Shown here in pieces: positions 23,201-35,952 of a DNA stretch of 64,000 nucleotides (the stretch's first letter is position 1; each line of letters begins with the position of its first letter). The notes under the pieces were generated by a model. It saw only the letters and a list, made by a program, of their open reading frames with translations, did not search any database and had not been told where the DNA came from. The position numbers and the translations under genes were made by a program. Origin of the DNA: Fusarium oxysporum f. sp. lycopersici 4287 (lineage: Eukaryota > Ascomycota > Sordariomycetes > Hypocreales > Nectriaceae); NCBI RefSeq assembly GCF_000149955.1, contig NC_030990.1, positions 3,058,627 to 3,122,626 of the forward strand. The letters are read 5' to 3'.

Positions 23201-25274
23201 GCCACGTGAATCAAGTACCGCCCGAGTTGATTTTTAAGACCCCTGAGTTATGCCCCTGGTAGCTCTGGTGGAAGGTGTCTTCAGATCTGGATGGGATTGA
23301 ATGACCATCCAAGACGCTTGCTGTCCCTACCTAAAGGAGCTCCATCCAACGCCATCAGGTATAGACAGACACAGAGAGTCTAGAGAGTGCACTGACTGCG
23401 TGGTGGCACCAGGCTAGAGTCGAGCAGCGTGGATAGTCACATCAGTGATCTCCCCTCCCATAGGAAGGAGGCTTCCCTGGATAGGGCAAGTCGCTCGCTA
23501 GCCGGGGCAACCAAACGCTTGGATGGAGCTCAGGCCCCGACAGATCCCATCCCCTCGCCTTTTTGAGGAAGGCCCTTGATTTTGGAATACGATACCGACC
23601 GAGTTGAAATGCTCTGAAGGCTCGACTCAAGAGAACCTACGAATGGAGTTGACCTGTAAGGGAAGCTCGTTTCTTTCCCTAAAGCTCGCAATTCCCCGAA
23701 TATTGACCCTTGGATAGATTTTATGGCAGTTGTGGTTGGCCCGCCTCATCGGCAGGCTCCCCTCCATCCTTTCTCGAGGCCGGGCAGCTGGGAGCCGAAA
23801 AAGACCCAACCTCTACGGGACCTGGGACCTGAAAGCTGGAAAAGCCAGGGGCAGAAAAGCGTTAGAGATGAAATGCCGGGTAGGCGCCTGAGGGGAGGCC
23901 ACCGGGGAATCGATACAAGCCCCCAGCTTGGTTTGATACATCCATGCTTTGTGGTGGTGGTGACTGTTCGGCTCTGAGCGCAGCCCTGGCTCTGAGTCCT
24001 GGGGGTGCCCCTGTCAGAAGCCCGGGCCTTTTTTGTGGTTGTACAGGGGAGGACCCCTGCACGCTTAATGGGAGATCCACTATCCTGTCCGGCCACCGCG
24101 AGAGCGACAAACTAAAAACCAGCAACCCTAGTCCCCGGGAGAAGGGGTACAGAGTGGAAGTTGACGGTTGGTAGCGTACCTAGTGACCGGTGCAAAGTCA
24201 TTCAAGGCGCCCCCCAGCGAGAAGGTCCTAAAGAACAGGCCAAGCTCTGAAAGGGAGGTCCTCCGTCTCTTAATAGGCGGTACCTGGCACCAAGCATCTT
24301 AGTACCAAGCCCAGGAGTCCTGGATTGGATTGGATTTGGTGCCACTCAAGGTTCATGGCCTGGTCGTACGGTGCAAATCAAATCAAACTACCATCCATCC
24401 ATTTCTCTTTTCCATTTCTTTCTCATATAGCCCACTACGCCCATACCTTACTTCCTTCCACTTTGGCTCTTGCTCTTGATGCTTTAGTAATTTCGTTTCT
24501 TTTCTCGTCTCAAATCTTTCCCTTTTCTCTCCTTTCCTCCACCAGGAGTCAACCTCCTAGAAGCAGACAGACAGTGGGATCGTCTATTCTAATAAAACGA
24601 AACGAATCTGCCTATCAGCGAGCGAGCGCAAGATAGACGAGTCTTATCGCCTCAACGACTCCGTATACCACCCGCCGAATTGGTTGTTCTTTCATTCACC
24701 GAAAATCTCCGTCTTACGAGCACCTAGAAAGCAAAAGCAATTACATTGTTCGAAGATTGCCGTTGTGAGACGATTGTGACTTTTGTTTCTGTCTGTGGAG
24801 AAGTGATTCTGGGCCAACTTACCCAAAGTGAGTGATGACCAAGGGCCAGCATCACATCGCGCATTGCTAAAAAGCAAAGCCAGAAACATCACAGCCCGAC
24901 CTGTCGCAAATCGCAACCGGCCGCAAGCGACCTCGCACAGTTAAACGTTTATTCCTCAGAAAAGCGGTGCCGCATAATTGTCTCTTCACCCTTTTCGCCC
25001 CGACATCCTGTTTTCTCCCTCTTCTGATTGGGTTTGATTTTGTTCTTGCAGTCAACCGGTGCTTGACCTTATCAAATAGCCCATTACGATCGCGGAGTAT
25101 TTACCTCGATTTGCCGTTCTGGAAATTTTTGACGTCGCATGGATTCCCGCCCCTTACTCTTTAAGTTCAGCCGCCCTTGACCAGCAATTCCTCGATCACC
25201 CAGAACCGTCGAACCAGTGCTTGTCTTACAACACAATAACCAGAGACACCGCGAAGAAAAGGTGTCTTATTTAA

Positions 25275-28200
25275 ATGTTTCGCAGATTACGGAAAAACCA
25301 GGATCACAATACTACATCGAGTCAAGGACGGGACGACGACAAGGCAATTGCCACAAATCTTCGAGAACTTGGCTTGGTTGGCTCACGCGCATCCAGTCGA
25401 AGACCCCGAACTGGCACAGACTCCAAACCTTTTACAGAAGGACATTCCATTAAAGCCAAATCTCTCCGCGGGCAAGACTCAGTCTCCTCCGCTGGCTCAG
25501 TGAGGTCAGGCGTTAGCAACGCTTCCCGTCGAGTTGGCAGTATCGACAACAACGTCATGGCTACCAACGCTGATAGAAGTCGCTCACGACGAGAGCGCAC
25601 ATTTGTGGGAAGCGAATGTGCAGTGTGTGAAGAGCCGCTTGAACACACTCTACGCGGCGAGCGCATCCTACAATTTTCTTGCTCTCACGTCTCTCACGAG
25701 GCATGCTTCTATGAATTCATTCGCGAATTCGAGTCACAATATTGCCCGACATGTGACGCACCCCTCCACTTAGACACAAGTCGAGGAGGAAACGTTATAG
25801 ATATTGGTTTGCTACCTGTCCTGGTACAACTGGAGCGACATACTGACATATGTATAGAGAAGATTAGCAACATGGTGCGTTCGGTCGGTACCGATTCGAG
25901 GTCCGCTATGACGCCAACACCAACAGCAACCCCTTGGGATAACCAGCCAGCTCGAGCTCCCAGTGTCGAAAGCAATCAAAGGCGTCCTATGCAGCAACAA
26001 CACGTCGGAGGCCGTGACAGCGTTGCTCGAGGTAGCATGAGGGATAGTCGAGATGCCCCACTATCAGATCGGTATGGTCCTTCGAGGCATGCTCGAAGTG
26101 ACAGTGAAGCCACAGGAGTTGCATCATCCGGCGGATATCCTGAGACAACACAAAGCGGACCTGCCAGACGCCATGACTACGATGTCCAAGCGATGGAGAC
26201 AACACCTGCAAGCCCTAGACCAATGACCCGCAACCCTATTCCGGCGCCGATTGTCACTGTTCGCTCAGAGTTCCCAACATTAAACCGGTCACGACAACAA
26301 CAGACCCTTACATGTCTGGTTACTGTCGAGGTGCCTGATAATAATTGGAGGCCGGATCCTGAAGATTTGGGTGCTGCAGCTCCTCTGCCTCCTCCTACCA
26401 CCAACCGTGCTGAGGAGGCATATGGCCGCCCACCATCTCCAGCTCGCAGTGCGCCTCGCTTCTACCCATACGAATCCACGGAGGTTTTGGAAGAGATGAC
26501 CGATAGTCTGCGCAACCGCGTTGATAATTGGCACGGGCTGGACTTTAGCAGGTTAGTGGCGGCGCTTCACTTTCATTAGTGGGCGATCATCGTCAGTATG
26601 AACGAAAAGGCTAATTTTTCTGCAGATTCGGAAAATTGAGGCTCTATGGTACCCTCAGGGTGGGTAAGGATAAAGTCTCATGGCAGGAGTTGGAATGTTT
26701 CCTCTTCGCTGAGATGCTCATTTGCGTCAAGGAGAAGAAAATCCCTCAAGCACAACAGTGGGATGAGAATGGCGCTCCGCGCAAGACAACTCGATGCACT
26801 CTCAAGGGCTCAATTCTTATTAAGAAGCACCTGAATGAAGTATCAGAGACGGGAAATATCGACGAAAATATCCTGACACTCAGCCTCTCGGTTGCTGAAT
26901 TACCACAGTTCCATCTCCGTTTCGAGAACCGCAATCAACTGAAGTTGTGGCAGCAAGCTCTTCTTGACCTTAACGCTGTTGAGACATCTCCTGTACGCAG
27001 CCCCGAATATGATCGCGGCGAGTCAGAAACTGACGAGGAACTTGAGTGGCAGCGTTCGCGCCCACAGAGAGTCTCTTCGGTTGCATCCTCCTGGGGTGGC
27101 GCGAGATCAACGACGACAGCACCCACCGACTATACGAACTTCCCCAGAAGCCCTGCCATGGCGAAGTCGGTCCATGTGCCCATTGATGTCGTCGTCGTCG
27201 TGCCCATTTCTTCTTCTATGCAGGGCGTTAAGATCAACCTGGTCCGAGATGCCCTGAAATTTATGGTAAACACACTTGGCGAGCGTGACCGTATGGGACT
27301 GGTCACTTTCGGTTCAGGCGGCGGCGGCGTGCCTATCGTTGGCATGACTACCAAGGCCTGGCCAGGCTGGAGCAATATCCTGACATCCATCAAGCCGGTT
27401 GGCCAAAAGAGCCATCGCGCTGATGTCGTGGAGGGCGCCAATGTTGCGATGGATCTGCTCATGCAAAGAAAGTACAACAACCCTATCGCATCTATCATGT
27501 TGATAAGCGATGCGTCTACCTCAGACGCTGATAGCGTTGATTTCGTCGTGTCCCGAGCTGAAGCTGCTAAAATCACCATCCACTCATTTGGCCTCGGGAT
27601 GACACACAAGCCTGATACCATGATCGAGTTGTCAACAAGAACAAAGGCTTCTTATACTTATGTTAAGGACTGGATGATGCTCCGAGAATGCCTCGCTGGA
27701 TGTCTAGGGAGCATGCAGACCTTGTCTCATCAGAACGTCAAGCTTAAGCTCAAGCTGCCCGAGGGTTCTCCTGCCAAATTCCACAAGATTAGTGGTGCCC
27801 TGCAAATTACGAAGCGAGCTACGGGCAGAGATGCGGAAGCATCCCTCGGCGATCTTCGATTTGGGGACAAGCGTGATGTTCTCGTACAACTTGTCATTCT
27901 TCCTGACAATACTTCCCAGGAACAACTTCCTCAAGATCCCTGGGATAATATTGTCTCGGGTCTCGAAGCACTGGGCGGCCCTATGGACAACGACAATGAA
28001 AGAACTCTCTCTGTCGAAGAGGTTCCATTGATCCAAGCAGACCTTAGCTGGGGGGATATCCTGCGCGAGGGCACTGTCACACATATGCCTCGGCCATCTC
28101 TTCTGGCCATCACCATGCTTCCAGTCAGCGGAGGATCCAAGAAGGCATGGCAGAATTCCCCTCCCATCCCTCCTCACCCAAGTATTGTTCAGCGCCGTAT

Positions 28201-28801
28201 GGAGCTCCTCACTTCTGACATGCTTACCCGTGCTCTCACCCTGGTCAGCCGCGGCCAACATGACCGTGCCCACACACTATTGAATGAGACTCGGTCAATT
28301 CTGAAGGGTCTCGGAAAAGGTGGACTCCCCCCCATCCCCCCTCCAAGCAAGTCGACTCCTTCGGCTCCCTCTACTCCCCATCCCGCGAACGACGCTTCGC
28401 CAGGTCAATCAACCACTCCCGATCGCAAACGCAGCCCTTCACCGCCTGCTTCGGCAATCTCTGGTGTAAATGGTCTCCCCTCCTCGCAATTGGGTCGTAG
28501 CCGATCTAACGATGGCCTTGGACTTGGTGCTGGAATTGACGCCAATACTGTCGCAGCCCTTGATGCTGAATTAGAGAGCAGTCTGGAGTGGATCAACCAT
28601 CCTGCTGTTTTCAGTCGCGACAGTAGAAAGGCCGTCCTGCAGGCAATCGGTGTAATAAGCTCCCAGCGAGCTTTCACGTACCGCACCCCTATCGAGGGGC
28701 TATGGGCTTGCCGCGTTAGCGGTGTCAAGAAGCTCACGGAGAAGAGTCGAGAATGGCGTGAGGATGGTGGCGGCGAGGGCGGAATCACAGAAGAATCTTG
28801 A
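25275..28801 (+). CDS. RING-PH-VWA protein, Far1/Ste5-type pheromone MAPK scaffold
   Basis: Exons 25275-26551 and 26626-28801 give 1150 aa. A basic Ser-rich N-terminus precedes a RING-H2-like finger at 115-160 (C115, C118, C136, H138, H141, C144, C157, C160). A disordered linker follows to about 420. A PH-like domain begins exactly at the intron (FGKLRLYGTLRVGKDKVSW, about 427-541). A von Willebrand A domain lies about 607-790 (VPIDVVVVVPISSSMQGVKI, RMGLVTFGSGGGG, SIMLISDASTSD), followed by a helical Pro-rich C-terminus. RING plus PH plus VWA is the ancestral arrangement of Far1/Ste5 scaffolds that tie G-beta-gamma at the membrane to the mating MAPK cascade. The metal-site Asp of the VWA motif DxSxS is replaced (PISSS), so metal-dependent binding is doubtful. 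Role in this organism is inference. Confidence 0.85.
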
Positions 28802-29823
28802 TCTTCATAATCATTATCGCCCATTTCCTCTTTCTTCATTTACTGTCATAGCCGAAATAGCGCTCTGGTTCTATTTTCAGCTTGACTAACGACCGATCAT
28901 GACCAAAACATTCAGATGCTTCCCACGCTATTACACATGCATTTGTTGCTACTGCTACTTTATACTCGCTACTTGCTTTCTTCAGTCGATGAAGGGATGC
29001 ATTATCTCTTCCGGCTTCCCTCTGGAATTGTTCGATACCCCTGGAATCTACCAACTATCTGGCGCACATTCGACCTTATGCTCGTAGTATATACCTGCTT
29101 CATCATCTTGCATTAATAGATCTTTTTCTGATTCGCTGCAATCGGTCAAATCCAGCTTTACCTGTGTCCTGCGATATTGCCTCGATGATGTTCCATGGTT
29201 CGCATTTACTTGTGGAGTATGTTGGAAAACAGCCTGTTACACTCCTGTCTTCTGCTGGTCCTTTTGCATAATGGGGTCTACTGATGTGCTGGACAGCCTT
29301 TTTCTGCCTTTCATATACTGCGTTTCTGGATTATCTGCACATGTAAATAGTCATAAGCGGGAAGGGACTTAACGAAGTCGATGCATGAAAATACTTAACT
29401 TGATATTTTACTGTTATGACCCTTAATTAGAAGCGACAATCTGAGCTGTCTCGTAAACCTCCTGCCTGTTTGTTTTCGACAATGAATGGGGGTTAGAAAT
29501 CACTGCCTTGTATGAATGACCCTCCTCATCCGCAATAGCTTTTGNNNNNNNNNNNNNNNNNNNNNNNNNNNNNNNNNNNNNNNNNNNNNNNNNNNNNNNN
29601 NNNNNNNNNNNNNNNNNNNNNNNNNNNNNNNNNNNNNNNNNNNNNNNNNNNNNNNNNNNNNNNNNNNNNNNNNNNNNNNNNNNNNNNNNNNNNNNNNNNN
29701 CTTAATAAACATGTGCACATGCTTTGACTCTTATCTGAGAGGATATCTAACCAACCACGACACCAGGTGATTGTCACAATTATCACATCCATTGCCCATT
29801 TTGAACTTTTTAGTTTTATCCAT
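28802..29823. other. Convergent intergenic region with assembly gap
   Basis: About 1 kb between two convergent 3' ends. It includes the 156-base N gap at 29545-29700. Short ORFs that cross the gap are artefacts. Otherwise T-rich 3'-UTR-like sequence. Confidence 0.7.
29545..29700. other. Assembly gap (156 N)
   Basis: A run of N. The true length and content are unknown. It lies downstream of both adjacent genes and interrupts neither. Confidence 0.99.
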
Positions 29824-31706
29824 TTAGTCCTCGTCCCAGTTCTGTGGGGTCAGATCAGTCGAAGCTTCTTATAGAAAAGGGGAAGGGAACTTACAGGGTT
29901 GGGTCCAGGGGGCTTGGGTCCTCCAGCTTGTCGTGCCACGATGATCTGGTCAACAGACAGAACGGTGCGGGCGGCTTCCGTGGCAAGTTTGATAGCCCAT
30001 TGCTTGGAGATGAGAAGATCCAGAATACCTTCATCCTTGGCATCGATAGTACCAGTGTTATCATCGTTCTGTGGCATGGGTTAGAGACGGATTCATCATG
30101 GATGGATCAAAACAAACCTCAATATCAACGCCAATATCCCAAGCGTCACTGTTGGCATGGGCAGCGTAGAGTCGGCTGAGAACCTCGGTGGCGTCAAGTC
30201 CGGCGCTCTCAGCAATGGTGCGAGGCACAACCTCAAAAGCCTCGCCATACTTCTTGATGGCGTACTGGCTAAGTCCGGGAGTCTTCTCACCGTGAGCTTG
30301 TATCCTTTCAACCAGCTCAACTTCTGTAGCACCAGCACCAGGAACCAATCGCGGGTCGCGGGTAATGGCTTTGACGACGTTGACACCATCATCGACGGCG
30401 CGCTCAATATCATCAAGATGGTTCTGGGTTGCTCCTCGAAGCACAAGGGTGGCGGTTCGAGTAACCTCATCCTCCTGGCGGAAGACTGTAACTCGGTCAC
30501 CACCGATCTCAAGGGTCTCAACAACATCGATGCTTCCCATCTCGTCGGGCATAGGAGCTCCTAACCTCGCCAGCGGGGTGGCACCGACAACACGGCAGAC
30601 TCTTCGAAGTTCGAACTTGCTGAGAATTCGGATGCACAAAATTCCGAATCGGTTCAGATAGTGCATCGCCAAATCGCCGACACGTTCACCACAAACAACA
30701 ACTCGGAGGCCAGAGTCGTAAAGTTCCTTGATGGAAGTCTCAAGTTGAGACTCCTCACCCTTTGTGAAATCCATCATCTCTTTGGCGTTGTGCAGAAGAA
30801 CAGTACCCTTGGTCTCGGTTTGACCAGCGTCAATCGGACAGGTGAAGACACCAACCTTGGCGCGGCTGGCCTTCTTGACAGAACCGTCAGGCTCCTTAGG
30901 GAAGACCATGCCCTTAACGACCCTGCTCTGCTCCAGGCTTCCGCCCATGATCTTGACCACGCGGATATTGTCGACATTAAAGTTGGCGGGGTTCTTGGGG
31001 AGAACATTGAGGACAGCCTCGGCAACAAGATCGGCAAGGAATGTCTCGTTTCCGTTTTGCTTGCTGGCAATAACCGTACTGATTGCCTTGCTCAGCTCTT
31101 CCTGATCCCGCATATCCTCCACTTTGTCAACAGCAAGCTCTTCAAGGGTCTCAAGAGCAAACTTCTGGGCCTTCTCATAGCCGATGACGATGTCTGATGT
31201 CTTTAGGCCCATGCGCAGCAGATCCTCTGCCTTTCGAAGCAGCTCGCCAGCGAGGACAATGACAAGATTGGTAGCATCGCCCATCTCGGCTTCTTGTTGC
31301 TGACTAGCCATGACGAGGAGCTTGGCGGCGGGGTGGACAACGTCGAGTTCGCGTAGGATGGTCGCAGCGTCAGAGGTAAGAATCATTTTTTGCAAATGGT
31401 TGATGACAACCTTGTTGCGGCCATAGGGGCCAAGCGAGGTCTGAACAGTGGACGCAATCGCTCTGCAGGCGTCGATATTGCGAAGTACAGCACCATCTTC
31501 GGAGTCGTAGCTATTGAGAAAGAGATAGAACTGTTAGTCGGATTCATAAAATTTCATATCCTGATTGTCGTGATCATGAAAGTGGCATTTGTAAGGAGAC
31601 AAGTAAAGAGGCGGGGAGCTACCAGCACAAGGAGGGGAGCAACTCACTTGTTATAACCTTGCTTAAACAAGCCCGCGTTAGGGGCGTTGGGGATATTGAG
31701 CGACAT
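29824..31706 (-). CDS. CCT8: T-complex protein 1 subunit theta (CCT8)
   Basis: One of eight subunits of the cytosolic chaperonin CCT/TRiC, which folds actin and tubulin. Complement join 29824-29841, 29895-30068, 30118-31510, 31648-31706; 547 aa, the usual length. The theta-type start MSLNIPNAPNAGLFKQGYNN, then TSLGPYGRNKVVINHLQK, MILTSDAATILRELDVVHPA and MGDATNLVIVLAGELL (nucleotide-binding GDxTN, with Ala for the more common Gly). DPRLVPGAGATEVELVERI is the second ATPase motif. The chain ends GPKPPGPNPNWDED, with the last five residues on an 18-nt exon. Theta rather than another subunit is chosen for the N-terminus and the GDxTN form. Divergent from the Nhp10-like gene. Confidence 0.95.
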
Positions 31707-32915
31707 CTTCGACGGCCACAGCGCTCAGGAGGCGACGTTCTTGGTTGTGGCTGTATAAGATATGTCGTCAAGTATGTGTCTGGTTTGAAAGTCAAGGTGA
31801 TACTCCTGTTGATGGATAGATTTCGCCCACTAGCTTCAGTGTCCCACCACCCCAAGTCAGAAAAACTTCCACGGGGCGATTTAGTGGGTAGTAGGTACGT
31901 ACCCGGCTGCCTGCACTCAGAGCTCGCTCCTGCCCGGGCGGTACTCTACCTTACAAGGATGAATACAGTTAATTGCGAATGAGTGGGTGCTGAGTCTGAG
32001 GAGTTTCGAAGGCAAGCAAAAATCGCTTATATTATTATATTCGAGAATCCCGGATCAGCTACCAAAGGTGCTGAAAACCTAACCTAGCAGCCTAGGTGCC
32101 TTATAAGCATTCTTGCTGATAACAGCCTCAATTTGAGGGGCAGATTCAAGGGTCTGGCTGCCCAATCAGAAATGGTCTGCGCCACACCCCCTGAAGGAGT
32201 CTTTCAGCCTTGCATGCCGTTGTGGCTAACGAACACGCCCGCGAAGCTTTGGTGACGGGAACAGACTGACACTGTCCAGGTTTGCGACTCGTGATGGCTG
32301 ATTGACACACTTACTTTTAACACCTTTTTATACTGATACCCACGACCAGCGCCATAGGTACTAGCTCCTCTCGCCTTGGTGACGAAGCTTCTTCTCTGTC
32401 TCGTTGCCTGATCGATTTCAACGTTCATCAATTACAGATTCCAGTGGACACAGCCCATCAGTGAGTGATTCAGTGAGCTTAACAACCTAGCGAATCGTCA
32501 CGCGTCAAGCAATCACTCCTGAACTCACAGCTAACTTCGACAGTCGACCTCGCAATTATCTTTTCTCGTCTCATAATCGAATCTTTTCCAGCAACATACA
32601 TACCAATCGTAGAGACCATATCATTAGCTGTGATTCATACCTGCCTAGGTAGTTAGCCAACCATGCCCGGTAAGTCATTCGCCCATGACAGAATCGCTCA
32701 CTGCCAACGATCGCTCCTGGTGGGTTCTGTTGGTTTGCTCCAACCCTCAAACTCACGGCTCAAGTTAAGGCTGAGGCACATCCCTTACGCCATCTACCAC
32801 ACGATCCTCATTTGCCCTGCGCTTCACAACCACACTCTTCTCCTTGTCGCGCAGTTCCTGTATTGTTTTCACGGCTCTCTCATCATCACCCTCGCCTCCA
32901 CATCAAACGCGCAGC
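31707..32915. promoter_or_regulatory. Divergent intergenic region, CCT8 and Nhp10-like
   Basis: 1.2 kb between divergent starts. It contains a CCTAGG palindrome at about 32090 and GCCTAGGTAG near 32643. An ATG at 32663 directly abuts a perfect GTAAGT donor (ATGCCCG/GTAAGT), which may mark a spliced 5' leader; splicing it to the main start region did not keep frame with the CDS. No other gene seen. Confidence 0.5.
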
Positions 32916-33894
32916 ATGCCCATAACACTCAAGCGCAAGGCATCAGAAGCTGACCTGCCTCCTCGCACTCCAGCGATTCCTTCTACACTCCCTCCTTCCG
33001 TGGAGGAGGCCTATCGTCGAAAATGTGTTCAACTCAAGAACCGCACCAATGAAGTTGAAGACGCCAATGATGCCGCCCGACTTCGCCTTGCCCGTATCAA
33101 GCGCCAGGTTGAAAAGTTGCGAATAGAGCGCGCGTTTCTACTCGAACAGCTCGCAAAGCGAACGAGCGCAAACGTCGAGGACTCAGACGGCAGCCCAAGC
33201 CCACCCCCTACGGTATGCTATTATTTTCTTCCCATCCCTCTTCTCCCTTTGCCTGGCAATCCTCTACCGGCCTGCCGCGCCTCTACTACTTACGGCGCCC
33301 GGTTCAATGTTGATGCTTTTGCGCTTGGATTAGGACTACCAATTCACCATACCAAGTGAGTTAGCTAACCACCAGAAGCCCAAAGATAAGCCTCTGCGTA
33401 CGAAGAGAGGCCACCGAAAGTCGATGATGCCTGATTCCGACTCGAAGGCACCAGTCGCTGCATCTTTTACCAACACCGCCGGCTCCCCAACCTCCGAAAC
33501 CTTCTCACACCCCCCAGAAAGCCAACCTAAGCCGGCTCATGCCAACGGTATCTCTGCGAGCGATTCTAAGAAGCCCACCAGTGCATTCGAGCTGTTTTGC
33601 TCAGAAACACGGCCTGGTCTCGAGAGCAAGGAAAAGGACAATGAAATCCCTGTGAACATTGAGGATGAGCTTACTCGTATTTGGAAGGGTCTCTCTGATG
33701 GTGAGAAAGATGAATACGAGGCAAAATTCGAACTTGCAATGGCCAAGAGCGATGAATCGAAGAAAAGCCCCGCATCTGACAAGAAGGATGATAAGCCTGC
33801 TGAGTCAAAGCAACTCGTTCAGGACGAGGACATAGAGATGGGTGATGACACTGAGGATCAAGATACACAGGCTGGCGAGAAAGTAGAGGAATGA
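32916..33894 (+). CDS. INO80-complex subunit, Nhp10/TFPT-like coiled coil plus HMG box
   Basis: Exons 32916-33212 and 33376-33894 give 271 aa. Residues about 28-78 form a charged coiled coil (EEAYRRKCVQLKNRTNEVED, RLARIKRQVEKLRIERAFLL), the pattern shared by yeast Nhp10 and animal TFPT, which anchor to the INO80 remodeller. A single HMG box follows (KKPTSAFELFCSETRPGLES, ELTRIWKGLSDGEKDEYEAK). The tail is acidic (EDIEMGDDTEDQDTQ). The likely role is DNA binding within a nuclear INO80 module. The start is chosen at MPITLKRKASE because the upstream open frame has no conserved look. The 163-bp intron has a clear branch site (GCTAAC) and acceptor. It could instead be a free HMG protein, but the coiled coil argues against that. 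Confidence 0.78.
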
Positions 33895-34258
33895 GGACAT
33901 CCATTCAATGTCTCTAGGGGCGTTTTGGCGGGTATACAATTTCGCATGTCATGACATCAACCCATGTACTAGTAATTAGATGCTTTTCACAACAAAGAAC
34001 CAAGTTCCGAGAAAGGATTCACATAGATTAAGAAACGCAGTTTCTCCGCGCGCATCGTTCTTAGACCTAACCGCGAAGTCATCTATCTAATATCTGCAAG
34101 TTTTACACGTACTCCTGGTCGCCTCGTTTGTGGGTTTTTATACCAAACTATAACACATAGACTGACAATATCAAACTCCGCTAGCTAAATTTGTTATTTC
34201 TTCTTCTCCTTCCTTCCCCAATAAAAGAATGGGTGAGATACCATGGTTGAACAAAAGC
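33895..34258. other. Convergent intergenic region
   Basis: 364 bp of AT-rich sequence between the 3' ends of the Nhp10-like and RMD1-type genes. Nothing else seen. Confidence 0.7.
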
Positions 34259-35952
34259 TTATTCGCCGACATATAAGTCTACTACAATATTGACAGCTGC
34301 AACTAGAATTTCTGCCGCAATAAGAACAATTACTGGCAAGGAAGTGGTTAGCATACTGTATGTGTCATAGGACGGCGCTTAGCATACCGATCCATTCAAG
34401 CTTCTCGTCATGGCCATGACTAAGCTCTCCTTTTAGCACAGCCAACAAATCTGCTATGACATCGAGACGTTCTGTCAGAAGTCCAACGCGTTGATCCATC
34501 TCTAAATAACTCCTGACGGCTTGGTACACAGGTTCGAGTTGGGGCTCTACCCAGAAGAGCTCAGGTGTATCGAGGACTGAGCCGTTAAGGTGGATGTTGA
34601 TGCGAAGAATGAAAAGCTCTCCAATCTGCATGTTGATCTGTGATCGCCGAAGTGCAATTTTCCCTGTTGTGGCTATTTGTGTAGGAATATCTTTGCATGT
34701 ATCGACTGTTGATGCAATCAGCTCTTCGAAGAGTGAGGTCTGCAAGCTGTTAGCAAATCGTCCCGATACAACTCATATTGGCAGGTTGACTTACTTTGAC
34801 ACTTTGCGCCAGTGCATGAGAAATAGCTAATTTCGTCATGTAGTTGTTCTTGTCGCGGAGAGTGATAAAGTCGTTATAGATACGGGCCTGATAATCCTTG
34901 GTGTAGTAAAAGTTGAACAACTCAGTCTCGACATCATCTGGGGCAAGCTTCTCCGTCTCAAACTTGGCGATCTCTTTCAGGAACCGGGCTTCTTGAGCTT
35001 CGGTCATTCCCCAGATGACAACCACTCCATAATCAAAGAGAAACACCTCGGGTGTATGCACCTGCGTATCAAAATCGGGATTGGTCTCGCTTATCGAGTC
35101 GTGATCTTCTATTGCTGAGCCCAGCAGATCTGCGCTGTCAATGTGAGAGCCATTACCGTTACCGTTAGCATCGTTATGGGCGTGGCCATTGTGGCCATGG
35201 GCCTCTGAACCGGCCTCTTCTGAATGTAAGTCAGCTAAGTCGCTCCGCTGTTGCGCGACATCAATGGCGTCACCTCCAGTTGAATGCCGGCGTTCATAGT
35301 TCTGAACTGGATCGCGACTGCGCGCGTTCTTGGCGGTATAATTATACGGCGTATATATGCATTCGTCGATGAGCTTGGGATTTGCGCCTCGGGTCTTTCC
35401 TCTTCCCTTTAGGAATCTCATCAGGGCTTCCATCTCGTATCGGTTTGCAGTGCAATATGCCGTGACACGCGGCAGTCGGTCTCGATCCGCTTTTCCTAGT
35501 TTCGCTGCATCTCTCCGCGCAGCAGGATCCTTGATACGTGTGTACTGAGAATAGACATCTCTTCCACTCTCCTCATCTTCAGGGTCGTCCAGGTCGGTGT
35601 TGGGAAGCAGCTTAAGCTTTTCCGTCTTTTTCGTACTGCGTTGAGGTCCAATTTTGGGCCCAAAAGATAGATTAGCAACTGCAGGCACCGATCCTTGGCT
35701 ATTCCGTCTCCTAAGCTTATTGTTCAGAGCTGTGAGCATGGGAGGGCCACCAGCGGCGCCGCTGACGGAGCCAACAGCATGATGCCCGGGGGATCGATGT
35801 TGAAATTGTTGTCGAGTAGGTTCAAAGGTTTTTGTAACAGGGTTGTCGCTGAAGGTAACTGATCGTGTTCCTTTGGGCCTGTTCTCTGTGGTAGGGAGTA
35901 ATGGCGACGACTCATTAAGTACAGCGTCTGATGAGGTGGTATGGGGATCCAT
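34259..35952 (-). CDS. RMD1-type DUF155 protein (RMND1/YagE family)
   Basis: Complement join 34259-34332, 34388-34739, 34795-35952; 527 aa. The N-terminal 190 residues are disordered and basic (ESSPLLPTTENRPKGTRSVT), without a mitochondrial presequence. The conserved DUF155 core follows: RVTAYCTANRYEMEALMRFL, then EVFLFDYGVVVIWGMTEAQE, AISHALAQSVKTSLFEEL, and near the end GELFILRINIHLNGSVLDTP. The chain ends in a hydrophobic segment encoded across the last intron (VIVLIAAEILVAAVNIVVDL), a probable membrane anchor. Yeast Rmd1/Rmd8 and human RMND1 belong here. The cytosolic N-terminus makes it more like Rmd1 than the mitochondrial member. The molecular function of the family is poorly known. 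Confidence 0.85.

Larger units (their letters stand above)
17685..25274. other. Gene-free stretch and probable long leader of the RING-PH-VWA gene
   Basis: About 7.6 kb with no ORF I would defend. The part nearest the downstream gene (about 24380-25270) is CT-rich with many TTTCTTT and TCCTCC tracts, as expected of a fungal promoter and long 5' UTR. A more GC-rich block with short repeats occupies about 23440-24330. Other marks are a run of 25 A at 19842 and a 16-bp perfect palindrome at 20225. No tRNA, 5S or transposon protein was recognised. Confidence 0.6.

Noticed and set aside
23746..24125. Overlapping open frames on both strands in the GC-rich block
   Set aside because: GC-rich sequence lowers stop frequency; the translations are low-complexity, Pro/Arg/Gly-rich and lack motifs.
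29500..29792. Open frames crossing the N run
   Set aside because: They consist of undefined residues and exist only because N cannot form a stop.
30157..31197. Long plus-strand open frames opposite CCT8
   Set aside because: Antisense shadows of a strongly conserved gene; no conserved protein in these frames.
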